From Verrucomicrobiota bacterium (GTDB lineage Bacteria > Verrucomicrobiota > Verrucomicrobiia > Verrucomicrobiales > Akkermansiaceae), in assembly GCA_004294095.1 (NCBI GenBank), contig RDZR01000032.1:1-64000 (forward strand): a DNA stretch of 64,000 nucleotides, written 5' to 3'. Below the pieces are notes generated by a model. That model worked only from the letters and a program-made list of their open reading frames with translations. It searched no databases and was not told the DNA's origin. The translations under genes and the position numbers were made by a program. Shown one piece after another: positions 25,619 through 34,579 of the stretch (position 1 is its first letter; every line of letters begins with the position of its first letter).

Positions 25619-26796
25619 AAATGCACCGCATTTTGGCGCAGGCCGCTGTGTCTCTCACAAAATCCGTTTTTCGTGAGCATCAAGTGTTAGATCATGCTCT
25701 AGCAGAAGCCTGCGAAGCAAATCCCAAGTGGGGCAAACGCGATCGCGCCTTTCTAGCAGAAACCGTCTATGAAGTCGTGCGTTGGCGGCGGGCCTTAGCC
25801 TTTGTGGCTGATTGTGAGGAAATTTCTGCCTTATGCGCAGCGCAATGGACGCGTATGGGTTATGAAATTCCAGAATGGTGGGCGCATCATGGCTGCTCAC
25901 AGGATGAAATGCGCGTTCGCGAAAATAATCTCAACGATCAACCACGCGCGATCCGAGAATCGATTCCAGATTGGTTAGATGAATTCGCTTTTAATCAGTT
26001 AGGTGAAGCATGGGACGCAGAGATTAGCGCACTCAACCGCCGTGCAATCGTTTTCCTCAGAGTAAACCGTTTGCAAGCCACGGTGGAAGAAGTCATCGCA
26101 TGGCTCGCCAGTCATCAGGTGCATGTCGAGCAGGTGCTCGGTGTGGAGAATGCCTTGTGTTTGCCTCAAGGCCAAGTGCTGCCGAAATCATTGCGTCACG
26201 ATGGGCGCATTGAAATCCAAGACGCAGGCTCACAATTGATTGCGCCGCTGTTAGATGTTTCTGGCACCATGCGCGTAATCGATGCATGCGCCGGTGCGGG
26301 AGGAAAAACCTTGCAGATCGCCGCATTGATGCGCGGCCGCGGACGCATCGATGCGCTTGATGTGGATGCCAAAAAACTCAACGAACTCCGGCTCCGCGCA
26401 AAACGTGCAGGAGCCGCTGGATGCATTCACACACACACGATTGGGCCCAGCACTCCAAGTATTTATCACGACACTGCGGACCGGCTGCTCATCGATGCAC
26501 CATGCTCTGGGCTCGGCACTCTGCGCCGTCAGCCGGATCTGAAATGGCGGCTCAAGCCCGCAATGTTAGAACGCATCCAATCTCTGCAAGCGCGATTGTT
26601 GTTAGATTATCCAGCCATGCTCAAAGTCGGCGGCAAACTCGTCTATGCGACGTGTTCAATTTTGCCTTCCGAAAACAGGCAAGCCATCGAGCCATTGATT
26701 GCAAGCGGCAACTTCTCGCTGTTAGAAGAACGCGCCATTTCGCCAGCAGATGATGGCTTTGATGGATTTTATGCCGCTGTTTTGAAGAGAAACTAA
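25615..26796 (+). CDS. 16S rRNA m5C methyltransferase, RsmB/NOP2 family
   Basis: This 393-residue SAM-dependent RNA methyltransferase has an N-terminal NusB-like helical domain (about 1-130) and a Rossmann domain. Motifs are DACAGAGGKTLQIA (SAM), DALDVD, DAPCSGLGTLRRQPD and YATCSILPSEN; the Cys in the last two are the release Cys and the nucleophile. The architecture fits RsmB (m5C967), although neighbours fmt and def are absent. The ATGA overlap with hemB shows translational coupling. It ends seven bases from the convergent pyrD. Confidence 0.88.
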   Translation: MKMHRILAQAAVSLTKSVFREHQVLDHALAEACEANPKWGKRDRAFLAETVYEVVRWRRALAFVADCEEISALCAAQWTRMGYEIPEWWAHHGCSQDEMRVRENNLNDQPRAIRESIPDWLDEFAFNQLGEAWDAEISALNRRAIVFLRVNRLQATVEEVIAWLASHQVHVEQVLGVENALCLPQGQVLPKSLRHDGRIEIQDAGSQLIAPLLDVSGTMRVIDACAGAGGKTLQIAALMRGRGRIDALDVDAKKLNELRLRAKRAGAAGCIHTHTIGPSTPSIYHDTADRLLIDAPCSGLGTLRRQPDLKWRLKPAMLERIQSLQARLLLDYPAMLKVGGKLVYATCSILPSENRQAIEPLIASGNFSLLEERAISPADDGFDGFYAAVLKRN

Positions 26797-26803
26797 ACGC
26801 CAA

Positions 26804-27838
26804 TTAAGTTGCGTTCTCAAAACTCGCTAACTCATGCACCAAGCGTGGCCCTTGGTAAATGAACGCCGTGTAAATTTGCAGCAATGAGGCACCTGCGTTG
26901 AGCATCAATCGCGCATCTTCAACCGATGCAATTCCGCCAACACCAATCAACGGAATACGCCCGCCGAGATGCTCGGCGAAGGATGAAAGCGTTTCCAAAC
27001 TTTTCTCAAACAGTGGTCTGCCTGATAGACCGCCCGCTTCAACTGCCAACGGATGAGACGAAATCGCCGTGCGATCGATGGTGGTATTGGTGGTGATCAA
27101 GCCATCCAAGCCACCTTGTAAAAATACTTCTGCTAGATCTTTGATTTGCTCGCAGCCGAGATCAGGCGCGACTTTAAAACAAAGCGGCACATACTTGCCC
27201 GCCGTTTCTGCGAGCTGTGCTTGATCGCGCTTCAGACTTTCTAACATCTTCGCGCTGGCATCTGCCGCTTGTAGATCACGCAGCCCCGGAGTGTTAGGCG
27301 ATGATAAATTGATCACGATGTAATCTGCAACTGGGTAAGCCACGCGCAGGCCGATGCGATAATCATCAATCGCTTGCTCATTTGGCGTATCTTTATTTTT
27401 CCCAATGTTAAATCCAAGCATGCCATTGAACGTGCGGGAATGCCGCGCATGCTCAACCGCCACTTCAATCCCGGGATTGTTAAAGCCCATGCGATTGATA
27501 ATCGCTTCTCTATCCGTTAGGCGAAACAACCGTGGCTGCGGATTGCCCGGCTGAGGACGCGGCGTAAATGTGCCGACCTCGATCGCGCCAAAGCCCATGC
27601 GGCCCAGCGCGTCGATGCAATTGGCCGATTTATCCAGACCTGCTGCCAGCCCGATGCGATTGGGAAAGGCCAAACCCATTGCTTCAATCGGTTGATTGGC
27701 ATGCTTTTGGCCTAACAAAAAACCTAGCAGATTGAGATTTTCCGCCACGCGCAGTCCATTCATCCCGATGTGGTGGGCCCGCTCTGCATCCAACTTAAAA
27801 AGGGCACGGCGGGCGAACGGGTAAATGGACTCAATCAC
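26804..27838 (-). CDS. pyrD: Dihydroorotate dehydrogenase (quinone), class 2
   Basis: PyrD oxidises dihydroorotate to orotate with FMN and membrane quinone, in pyrimidine synthesis. The 344-residue protein has the class 2 N-terminal helix region (IYPFARRALFKLDAERAHH), GLAAGLDK, the VGTFTPRPQPGNPQPR loop, NRMGFNN, the catalytic Ser in NLSSPNTPGLR, FKVAPD, TTNTT, GGLSGRPL and GVGGI. The start codon is GTG at 27838; the following 301-base spacer belongs to the sigma-factor promoter. Confidence 0.95.
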   Translation of the reverse strand: MIESIYPFARRALFKLDAERAHHIGMNGLRVAENLNLLGFLLGQKHANQPIEAMGLAFPNRIGLAAGLDKSANCIDALGRMGFGAIEVGTFTPRPQPGNPQPRLFRLTDREAIINRMGFNNPGIEVAVEHARHSRTFNGMLGFNIGKNKDTPNEQAIDDYRIGLRVAYPVADYIVINLSSPNTPGLRDLQAADASAKMLESLKRDQAQLAETAGKYVPLCFKVAPDLGCEQIKDLAEVFLQGGLDGLITTNTTIDRTAISSHPLAVEAGGLSGRPLFEKSLETLSSFAEHLGGRIPLIGVGGIASVEDARLMLNAGASLLQIYTAFIYQGPRLVHELASFENAT

Positions 27839-27940
27839 GCTCCAGATTATTCGTTTAGGTGACGAATTTGTCGAATGTTGATGACAGACGTAGCCGATTT
27901 TTTCGGATTTGACGCAAAATCGAATTGTGCTGGCTTAGCA

Positions 27941-27953
27941 TTTACAATGTAAA
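27941..27953. promoter_or_regulatory. Palindrome TTTACAATGTAAA upstream of the sigma-factor gene
   Basis: A 5-3-5 inverted repeat lies about 100 bases before the predicted -35 element. It shares TTACA/TGTAA half-sites with the 16-bp palindrome at 28020-28035, in the opposite arrangement, so both could bind one regulator. Confidence 0.35.
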
Positions 27954-28019
27954 AGTCGATCATTTTCAATCAGTTGTGAAGATTATCAAAAAGCAAAACT
28001 TACTGAGGTGAAAAATTTC

Positions 28020-28035
28020 AAATGTAATTACATTT
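28020..28035. promoter_or_regulatory. Perfect 16-bp palindrome just upstream of the sigma-factor promoter
   Basis: AAATGTAATTACATTT is a perfect 16-base palindrome whose end lies 14 bases before the likely -35 hexamer. This is where an activator or a repressor of the sigma-factor gene would bind. The regulator is not identified. Confidence 0.5.
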
Positions 28036-28049
28036 TTCGGCTTTTGGTA

Positions 28050-28079
28050 TTGACTTCGTATTCACAATGAGAGTATTTT
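28050..28079 (+). promoter_or_regulatory. Probable sigma-70 promoter of the sigma-factor gene
   Basis: TTGACT (28050-28055) and TATTTT (28074-28079) are 18 bases apart, 60 bases before the ATG. The -35 box differs from consensus at one position and the -10 box at two. Confidence 0.5.
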
Positions 28080-28139
28080 AGAAAAAACCGAATAAATCTC
28101 ACCCTTGTTACGTTTAAAAAACCGCAACCCCATACGAAC

Positions 28140-28997
28140 ATGGCAAACGAATCAGACAGCAGCTTGAAAATCTACTTTCGCGAAATCTCCAAAACCCCGC
28201 TACTTAGTGCGGAAGAGGAAATTCGCTTGGCGGAACTTATTCGCAGTGGCGACCAAAAAGCACGCAATCAAATGATCCGAGCCAATCTGCGCTTGGTAGT
28301 GAAAATTGCGCAAGATTACTCAAATTATGGAATGCCGATCATGGACTTAATTTCCGAAGGGAATATGGGCCTCATGAAAGCAGTCGATCGCTTTGATCCA
28401 ACCAAAGGTGGCAAACTTTCCACTTACGCCGCGTGGTGGATCAAACAAGCCATCAAACGCGCTTTGGCCAATCAATCTAAGACGATCCGCCTGCCAGTCC
28501 ATATGGTTGACAAGATCGCGAAAATGAGACGGATAGCGACCATTTTGACTGAGGCGTTGGGTCGTGAGCCTACGGACCAAGAACTTGCCGATGAAGTCGG
28601 GCTGCCCGTGCGCAAGTTGGCACTGCTACGCCAAGCGTCATACCGCCCAGCATCGCTCGATGCACCTATCATGGAAGGTGAGGTTACTCAGTTCAGCGAA
28701 GTGATCGAAGACGATCGCGCGACAGATCCGTTAGAAAGTCTATCTGATAAAAACATCCACGGCGAGTTGGATGGATTGCTCTCAGTGCTCGACGAGCGAG
28801 AGCGCAAAATCATCGACGAGCGCTTTGGCCTCAGCGGCGGCGAAGGGCTGACGTTGGAGGAAGTCGGCGTAGAATTCGGTGTCACACGCGAACGGATACG
28901 CCAATTACAGAACTCGGCTTTGCAGAAAATGCGCAAGGCTTTGATGAAAAAAGAACGCCCCTTTCAACTTCCAAATTTACTCGAGGGCGTTGCCTAG
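28140..28997 (+). CDS. RNA polymerase sigma factor, group 2 (RpoD/RpoS-like)
   Basis: The 285-residue sigma factor has region 1.2 (DSSLKIYFREISKTPLLSAEEE), region 2 (NLRLVVKIAQDYSN..MDLISEGNMGLMKAVDRFD, then TYAAWWIKQAIKRAL), region 3, and region 4 with the helix-turn-helix LTLEEVGVEFGVTRERIRQLQ. It has no region 1.1 and no long spacer, so it is not the 500-600-residue housekeeping factor of this phylum. A stress or stationary-phase factor is likely. The upstream region has palindromes and a promoter, and a strong terminator follows, so it forms a single-gene unit. Confidence 0.92.
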   Translation: MANESDSSLKIYFREISKTPLLSAEEEIRLAELIRSGDQKARNQMIRANLRLVVKIAQDYSNYGMPIMDLISEGNMGLMKAVDRFDPTKGGKLSTYAAWWIKQAIKRALANQSKTIRLPVHMVDKIAKMRRIATILTEALGREPTDQELADEVGLPVRKLALLRQASYRPASLDAPIMEGEVTQFSEVIEDDRATDPLESLSDKNIHGELDGLLSVLDERERKIIDERFGLSGGEGLTLEEVGVEFGVTRERIRQLQNSALQKMRKALMKKERPFQLPNLLEGVA

Positions 28998-29056
28998 TTT
29001 GAAACAATTTTCATGCTGACTTGAATAGTAGTGTTTGTGTAGGATAACATGGAATT

Positions 29057-29095
29057 CAGCCGCAGTGGAGTATAACATTTCGCTGCGGCTGTTTT
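29057..29095 (+). terminator. Rho-independent terminator of the sigma-factor gene
   Basis: A perfect 9-bp stem, CAGCCGCAG (29057-29065) with CTGCGGCTG (29083-29091), is followed by TTTT, 60 bases after the stop codon. Confidence 0.85.
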
Positions 29096-29229
29096 CATCA
29101 ACTCGCTAACCAACAAGATTTAGAAAATTCAGTCGCAACTTGCGCACGATTAAGAAACGTGGCACATTCTTTGTGGCAGCCGGAGTCATGGTGACTTCAG
29201 CTCTAAATTCCCCACCACATCCAATCATT

Positions 29230-29640
29230 ATGACTAATCCATTCTCAACAACAAGTGATCTTAATCCGAAAGACGGATTTACCCAAACGCCTTCATCCGT
29301 AGCTCAAGCCGCCAACGATTTGCGCGCCGCAGCGAGTGAAAAAGCCCGTGAATTCGCCCACGTGGCCGAGGATACCGCTGCACAAATCAAGCAACGCGCG
29401 GTCGAATCTGCCGGGCACTACAAAGCAATCGCCACCGAGAAAGCAATTGCTTTCAAATCCTCAGCTTGTGACAAAGCCCAGCAATTAAAAGGCGCGGCTA
29501 ACGATCAATGGAATGAAACGTGCACTAAAGCGAAAGAATTTCAAATCACCACCGAAGATTACATCAAACAAAACCCCACAAAGAGTGTGCTAACCGCCGT
29601 GGCGGTTGGTTTTTTAGTAGGATTGATCGTGCGCAGATAA
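29230..29640 (+). CDS. DUF883 (ElaB/YqjD-like) membrane-anchored stress protein
   Basis: The start is the ATG at 29230 (MTNPFSTTSD, 136 residues); a TTG at 29140 would add an unlikely 30-residue leader. The body is an Ala/Lys/Glu-rich amphipathic helix of about 95 residues with repeats (AASEKAREFAHVAEDTAAQIKQRAVE). It ends in one membrane segment with small residues (SVLTAVAVGFLVGLIVRR). That C-terminus is the mark of YqjD/ElaB proteins, which in E. coli sit in the inner membrane and contact ribosomes in stationary phase. Two genes like yqjE and yqjK follow, which copies the E. coli order. Confidence 0.8.
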   Translation: MTNPFSTTSDLNPKDGFTQTPSSVAQAANDLRAAASEKAREFAHVAEDTAAQIKQRAVESAGHYKAIATEKAIAFKSSACDKAQQLKGAANDQWNETCTKAKEFQITTEDYIKQNPTKSVLTAVAVGFLVGLIVRR

Positions 29641-29693
29641 ATCATCAGCCGCTTGTTTGGATTCTAACAAAGATCTGAATCACCTAACTGATA

Positions 29694-30125
29694 ATGAATC
29701 ATTCAAAATCCGAGCAAGAGCAACTAGGAGCAGCTTCTGCGGCTTCCCAATCTAACAATAAAACCCAACCTAATTTTTTAAGTGCTCTGCTGGCATTGAT
29801 CGCTACGCGGGCCGAACTCATTCGGTTAGAATCATGTCAAGTGGGACGGCAAATGGTCTCGTGGGCCATCTTATGCATCGTGATCGTCATTGCCGTGTTC
29901 ATGGGCTGGGTGCTTCTGTTAGTTAGCATTATTGTCTGGTGCGTCACGAGCCAAGCATGGCCGTGGCACTGGGTATTTGGCGGATTCGCAGCAGCGCATT
30001 TGTTAGTTGCTCTGATTGCGGTGTTGATATTGCGCCGTGGAAGTTCACCATGTTTTGTAACGACGCGCGAAGAATTTAAAAAAGACCGCATATGGCTGGA
30101 AAGTTTTCATCAAAAGAGCAAGTAA
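29694..30125 (+). CDS. YqjE-like membrane protein (holin-X/DUF1469 type)
   Basis: The 143-residue protein begins with a soluble stretch and a short amphipathic helix (LSALLALIATRAELIRLE). Two hydrophobic segments follow, about 55-82 and 92-112, then a charged tail (TREEFKKDRIWLE). The ATRAELIRLE...W pattern before two membrane helices is that of YqjE/phage_holin_3_6 proteins. It sits between the YqjD-like and YqjK-like genes. Confidence 0.75.
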   Translation: MNHSKSEQEQLGAASAASQSNNKTQPNFLSALLALIATRAELIRLESCQVGRQMVSWAILCIVIVIAVFMGWVLLLVSIIVWCVTSQAWPWHWVFGGFAAAHLLVALIAVLILRRGSSPCFVTTREEFKKDRIWLESFHQKSK

Positions 30126-30496
30126 GGAATCAAGTCTATCAGAGCGACGCCGCGCGTGAGTGTTTGAACGGGGAGGTTCGAAAAATCCTTCATGCACTAG
30201 ATGTTCCATCACGTTTGAAGAGCTCGGTTCTGAGCAAGCCATCTCATTGGTTATTCGGGTCGTTAGGCTCGGGACTATTAGCTGGCATGCTTTTTCGCAA
30301 AAAGCGCCGTCCAGTCGTTGCGAAAGCACCTCACAAATTTTCCAGTGCTTTACTCGCTCTCATCTTGACCGCGGCTCAGCCGATGGTGAAAATCTTTCTC
30401 GCACGATTGTTCGAGCAGCAATTACGATCAAAATCCATGGTTAGATCCAGACCGAGTGATTCGGTTTTAGAATCTAACACTGCCAATCATCCATAA
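30092..30496 (+). CDS. YqjK-like small membrane protein
   Basis: The 134-residue basic protein (pattern SKPSHWLFGSLGSGLLAGMLFRKKRR, then SSALLALILTAAQPMVKIFLA) has two short hydrophobic stretches. It overlaps the previous gene by 34 bases. I do not recognise the sequence itself; its position after YqjD- and YqjE-like genes suggests the third member of that set. Sixteen bases separate it from the first PilT-like gene, so the two groups may share a transcript. Confidence 0.6.
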   Translation: MAGKFSSKEQVRNQVYQSDAARECLNGEVRKILHALDVPSRLKSSVLSKPSHWLFGSLGSGLLAGMLFRKKRRPVVAKAPHKFSSALLALILTAAQPMVKIFLARLFEQQLRSKSMVRSRPSDSVLESNTANHP

Positions 30497-30511
30497 TTTA
30501 TAACTGTTATC

Positions 30512-31594
30512 ATGTCCGAGCACCAGGTCCTTGACCATGTTGATCAATACCTCTCCTTAGGCCGCGAATATCAATGTTCCGACCTTCATTTGCCCACCGC
30601 ATATCCGCCGGCATGGCGTCGCTTCGGGCAACTTTCTCCGATTTGGGATGATCATCCACCTTTGGCAGCTAAAGACACCGAGCGCCTCGCAAAATCATTC
30701 CTCACGGATGTTGAATGGACTCGTTTGCAAGAAAAAGGCGACATCGATTTTGCCTACTCATCAGTCAATGGACGCTACCGCGCATCCGTGGTCAAGCAAC
30801 GCTTAGGATACGACATGGTTTTCCGAATCATCGATAATTCCGTGCGATCGCTCGAAGAGATCGGCCTACCTCTCGAACACATTCTTCCACTTACTCGCTA
30901 TCAGAATGGTCTCGTCTTGGTGACGGGATCTGTCGGCTCAGGGAAATCCACCACGCTGGCGGCACTCGTGGACTTCATCAATCGGGACCGCGAAGACCAC
31001 ATTCTCACGTTGGAAGACCCGATCGAATACGTCATCGCCTCCAAAAACTGCCACGTGAACCAGCGCGAAGTGCACACCCACACCGAGTCTTTCGCAAAGG
31101 CATTGCGCGGTGCCCTGCGGGAAGATCCGGACGTCATCATGGTCGGAGAAATGCGTGACTTGGAGACGATCCAACTCGCGCTAACCGCGGCCGAAACGGG
31201 CCACTTAGTGTTAGGGACTTTGCATACAGGAAATGCTCCGCGCACGCTTGACCGTGTGCTCGATGTTTTCCCAACTGATCAGCGCGATCAAATTCGCATC
31301 ATGGTCTCTGAATCATTGCGGGGCGTTCTTTCTCAGCAACTTGTCCCACGCGCAGATGGAAATGGACGAGTGGTGGCGCTCGAACTGTTAGTCAATACCG
31401 CTGCTGTGGCCAACTGCATTCGCGAAGGTAAAACATTCATGCTTCCGGGTGTGATGCAAACCGGCAAAAACGTTGGCATGATCACGATGGATGAATCATT
31501 ACGTCGGCTTTACGTCGATGGCATCATCAGCCGTGAAGACTTGCTTTTCCGCTCCGAAGATAAAGGTGCCATGCGTGCATTCCTTGAGTCTTAA
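30512..31594 (+). CDS. PilT/PilU-family type IV pilus retraction ATPase, first copy
   Basis: The 360-residue hexameric secretion ATPase has Walker A GSVGSGKSTT near residue 139, the Asp box ILTLEDPIEYV near 164, Walker B DPDVIMVGEMRD near 206 and the His box GTLHTGNAPRTLDRV near 236. VANCIREGKT near 302 is the PilT-type C-terminal signature. Such ATPases pull in type IV pili for twitching and DNA uptake. A second, diverged copy follows 45 bases later. No pilus assembly gene lies next to them. Confidence 0.9.
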   Translation: MSEHQVLDHVDQYLSLGREYQCSDLHLPTAYPPAWRRFGQLSPIWDDHPPLAAKDTERLAKSFLTDVEWTRLQEKGDIDFAYSSVNGRYRASVVKQRLGYDMVFRIIDNSVRSLEEIGLPLEHILPLTRYQNGLVLVTGSVGSGKSTTLAALVDFINRDREDHILTLEDPIEYVIASKNCHVNQREVHTHTESFAKALRGALREDPDVIMVGEMRDLETIQLALTAAETGHLVLGTLHTGNAPRTLDRVLDVFPTDQRDQIRIMVSESLRGVLSQQLVPRADGNGRVVALELLVNTAAVANCIREGKTFMLPGVMQTGKNVGMITMDESLRRLYVDGIISREDLLFRSEDKGAMRAFLES

Positions 31595-31639
31595 TTCGTC
31601 AGTTCTGCTTCTTTTCAAATTCGTTTTTCGCATCATTCC

Positions 31640-32749
31640 ATGGCTCGCATCGATACTTACTTCCGCTACCTCATTCAAAGCAAAGGCTCTGACCTTCATC
31701 TATCAGAAGGTCAACCGCCAAAAATTCGAGTGCATGGTGCGGTCTCCGCCATTCCAGAACAACCTGTCCTCGAAGGCGATGATTTCAAAAATCTGTTAGA
31801 GGAAATTTGTGACCCTGCCGCGTTTGCACGATATCTCGAAAAAGGCGATCTCGACTTTGCCTACGAGATGGATGAAGACTCGCGCTTTCGCTGCAATTAT
31901 CTCAAACAGCAAAATGGACTGGGCGCGGTCTTCCGGCTAATTCCTACCGAGTTGGCATCGTTAGAAGCGCTTGGCGTGCCGGAAATCGTCAAAGAATTCG
32001 GACACATGAGATCAGGTCTTGTGTTGGTGACTGGTCCCACTGGTTCTGGAAAATCGACGACGCTTGCTGCGCTGTTAGATTACATCAACATCAATTTCAA
32101 TCGCCACATCATCACCGTTGAAGAGCCGATCGAGTTTGTGCACTCGAATAAAAGATCCATCATCACGCAACGAGAGGTTCCGATTCAGACCCCATCATTC
32201 GCAGATGGCTTACGAGCCGCCTTGCGCGAAGATTCCGACATCGTGCTCGTGGGTGAAATGCGGGATTTGGAAACCATTTCGCTCGCACTCACCGCCGCAG
32301 AAACTGGGCTTTTGGTCTTCGGCACGCTGCATACCAACAACGCTCGCAAAACGGTGGACCGTATCATTGACGTCTTTCCGGCAGATCAACAATCCCAAGT
32401 CCGCACCATGTTGGCGGCATCGCTGCGCGGAGTCGTCGCTCAATTGTTGTGTAAACGAGTCGATCGTCCAGGCCGCACAGCCGTGCACGAAATCATGTTC
32501 GCGACATCAGCCGTGTCCGCCATCATTCGTGAAGGGGCGACACAAAAGCTCTACGACGTAATTACCGGCGGTAAAAGCGATGGCATGCAATTCATGGACG
32601 AATCGATTTGGTCCAAATTGCGCGAAGGCATGATATCGCCAGAAGAAGCCTACATGAAGGCAATCGATAAAACGCGCTTCAAACGTTTTCTACCGGAAGC
32701 ATCCCAGCATTTGGGTGACGCATCAGGCGAAAATCCACTGACTCACTAA
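31640..32749 (+). CDS. PilT-family type IV pilus retraction ATPase, second copy
   Basis: The 369-residue protein has the canonical PilT start (YFRYLIQSKGSDLHLSEGQPPKIRVHG), Walker A GPTGSGKSTT near residue 132, EEPIEFVH, Walker B SDIVLVGEMRD, the His box GTLHTNNARKTVDRI, and VSAIIREGAT near the C-terminus. It is closer to classical PilT at the N-terminus than the first copy. Tandem pairs often act as PilT and PilU, where one needs the other for retraction. The spacer to the next gene holds two tandem TCTAACA words (32752 and 32762). Confidence 0.9.
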   Translation: MARIDTYFRYLIQSKGSDLHLSEGQPPKIRVHGAVSAIPEQPVLEGDDFKNLLEEICDPAAFARYLEKGDLDFAYEMDEDSRFRCNYLKQQNGLGAVFRLIPTELASLEALGVPEIVKEFGHMRSGLVLVTGPTGSGKSTTLAALLDYININFNRHIITVEEPIEFVHSNKRSIITQREVPIQTPSFADGLRAALREDSDIVLVGEMRDLETISLALTAAETGLLVFGTLHTNNARKTVDRIIDVFPADQQSQVRTMLAASLRGVVAQLLCKRVDRPGRTAVHEIMFATSAVSAIIREGATQKLYDVITGGKSDGMQFMDESIWSKLREGMISPEEAYMKAIDKTRFKRFLPEASQHLGDASGENPLTH

Positions 32750-32780
32750 TTTCTAACATTTTCTAACAGATATTTCCCCC

Positions 32781-33797
32781 ATGGCAAAAACCAATGAATT
32801 TTTCGTCGGCCTAGACATCGGCGGCACCACAGTTAAATCCGTCTTGGTCGATTCTCTGGGGGAGCAAATTGGGCCATTGGTGGAAGTCCGCAGCATGGTC
32901 AAAGAGGGCTATGAAAAAACGTTTGCCCAGCTTGATGACGCGATCGATCAGCTCGCAGCAAACGCGGGAACGACGCGGTTGTCGATCGGTGGCATTGGTC
33001 TTGATGTTCCTGCACCCAGCAGCCACGGAGTGATTTGGGGCCGCGCTAATTTAGGAGACGATTGGGTAGGCACGGACATTCAGAGCAAACTTTCCGAACG
33101 CACTGGCAAGCCCGTCTTCATGACCAATGATGGCAATGCTGCGGCGGTTGGCGAGTATGCCATGCGCAAAAAACATCTTGGTAGTTTGCTGCTAGTCGCT
33201 CCCGGCACCGGCCTTGGCGGCGGCTTGGTTTTACCTGGCGGTAAATGTTATGAAGGTGCCAATGGCATGGCACTGGAAGTGGGCCACATCAGTGTGCCAT
33301 TTTTAGAAGATGATGGCACTTTGCCAGACTGCACTTGCGGGCTCAAGGGCTGCGCGGAAGCATGGGTTTCATTAGTCGCGTTACGGCGGCGGTTGCGATT
33401 TGAATTGGCCAAGCCGGAGTGGGCAAATCACCCACTCCAAGGAGATGCACCGATTGAGGAAAAAGCGTTTCGTTTGCGAGATTTTTGCGAACAAGGCGAT
33501 GCTTTAGCCGTGAAAATTTTCAAGCAGCAGGGATTCATTCTTGGCTATGCGATTGCAGATCTCGTCCGCGTCTTTGATCCGGGTCTCGTCATCATCGGTG
33601 GTGGTCTAGCAGAAACTTCTTTCCGCGATCAATACATGGATTGGATCATGGAAGGCTTCAAAGATCGTGCCTGGCCCGTTTATCTTCGCAGCCCGATCGA
33701 CCCAGAAAAAATCACCACTGACTTTGAATGGGCCATCGGTGGTGATGCAGCTGCAGCCATTGGCATGGCATACACCGCTCGTGAAATGTTTGCCTGA
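32781..33797 (+). CDS. ROK-family glucokinase
   Basis: The 338-residue sugar kinase of the ROK family has ATP-binding DIGGTTVKS near residue 11, TNDGNAAAVGE with the catalytic Asp near 115, the GTGLGGG loop, EVGHISV with the zinc His, and the zinc cluster CTCGLKGCAE near 180. It probably phosphorylates glucose, possibly from the GH13 glucosidase in this region; the exact sugar is not fixed by motifs. Confidence 0.88.
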   Translation: MAKTNEFFVGLDIGGTTVKSVLVDSLGEQIGPLVEVRSMVKEGYEKTFAQLDDAIDQLAANAGTTRLSIGGIGLDVPAPSSHGVIWGRANLGDDWVGTDIQSKLSERTGKPVFMTNDGNAAAVGEYAMRKKHLGSLLLVAPGTGLGGGLVLPGGKCYEGANGMALEVGHISVPFLEDDGTLPDCTCGLKGCAEAWVSLVALRRRLRFELAKPEWANHPLQGDAPIEEKAFRLRDFCEQGDALAVKIFKQQGFILGYAIADLVRVFDPGLVIIGGGLAETSFRDQYMDWIMEGFKDRAWPVYLRSPIDPEKITTDFEWAIGGDAAAAIGMAYTAREMFA

Positions 33798-33934
33798 GGC
33801 GATGGCGGTCCATGCTTTTTGATTATCAGCAAAAACGAAACTTTTGGGAAATGATTTACAGCGCATGGCGTGACTCTCTATCATGAGCGTCTGTGATCTT
33901 GAATACTGGCCATTCCCATCCTTTGCTGCAAAGC

Positions 33935-34579
33935 ATGAGCATAGAAGCTCATCCCTCCATACCAACACCCCAGAACGGAGCCTCACAAACTGTCGAACGC
34001 ATTCGTGAGATCATCATAGGCCGTCAACTTAATCGGTTAGAGCAACGCATCAATCAGCTTGAGACTCCCCCACCCGCAGAGAAATCTAACGGCCGAGTCG
34101 CCGCTGATATCGATACCGAATGGATGGAAAGATTGCTCCACCATGAAGCAAAGCTAGAAGCACTCCAAGATCAAATGACTCGCCTAACAGGTGCCACACG
34201 TGAAATGACTGAAAGCCGCCTCGCACAATTCCGGGAGGAAACACAGCGCTTGGCATCGCATATTCACCAAAAGGCCGCGTATTCAGCACAAAATGCAACT
34301 CCAGCGGTTCAGGTGTTAGAAACCAAAATTGGGAGTTGGTTAGGTGATTGGCAGCATTCTTTTTACAATCATTTACAAGAGCGTGATCGCCAACTAAACG
34401 ATCATTTGCATCAAGAAACAACCACTCTTCGAGAAACGGTAGAGGCTCAGATGACTCGTCTTGAAAGCTGCCTAATGAATCAAAAAGAGATCGAAGAACG
34501 CTTCCAACGCATCGCTCGTGCTGCAAAAGCGTTGGCTGAGTGTGCCGCATCGCCAACGCCATTTCCAAGTGCATCATGA
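33935..34579 (+). CDS. Coiled-coil protein of unknown function, first of a coupled pair
   Basis: I start it at the ATG at 33935 (MSIEAHPSIP, 214 residues); a GTG at 33893 would add 14. Most of the protein is predicted coiled coil: ERIREIIIGRQLNRLEQRINQLE near residue 20, then long Glu/Gln/Arg heptads to the end. No signal peptide or membrane segment is seen. The stop overlaps the next start as ATGA, so the two products are made together. The first segment resembles the start of proteobacterial and cyanobacterial proteins whose next domain looks like the following gene. Confidence 0.7.
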   Translation: MSIEAHPSIPTPQNGASQTVERIREIIIGRQLNRLEQRINQLETPPPAEKSNGRVAADIDTEWMERLLHHEAKLEALQDQMTRLTGATREMTESRLAQFREETQRLASHIHQKAAYSAQNATPAVQVLETKIGSWLGDWQHSFYNHLQERDRQLNDHLHQETTTLRETVEAQMTRLESCLMNQKEIEERFQRIARAAKALAECAASPTPFPSAS

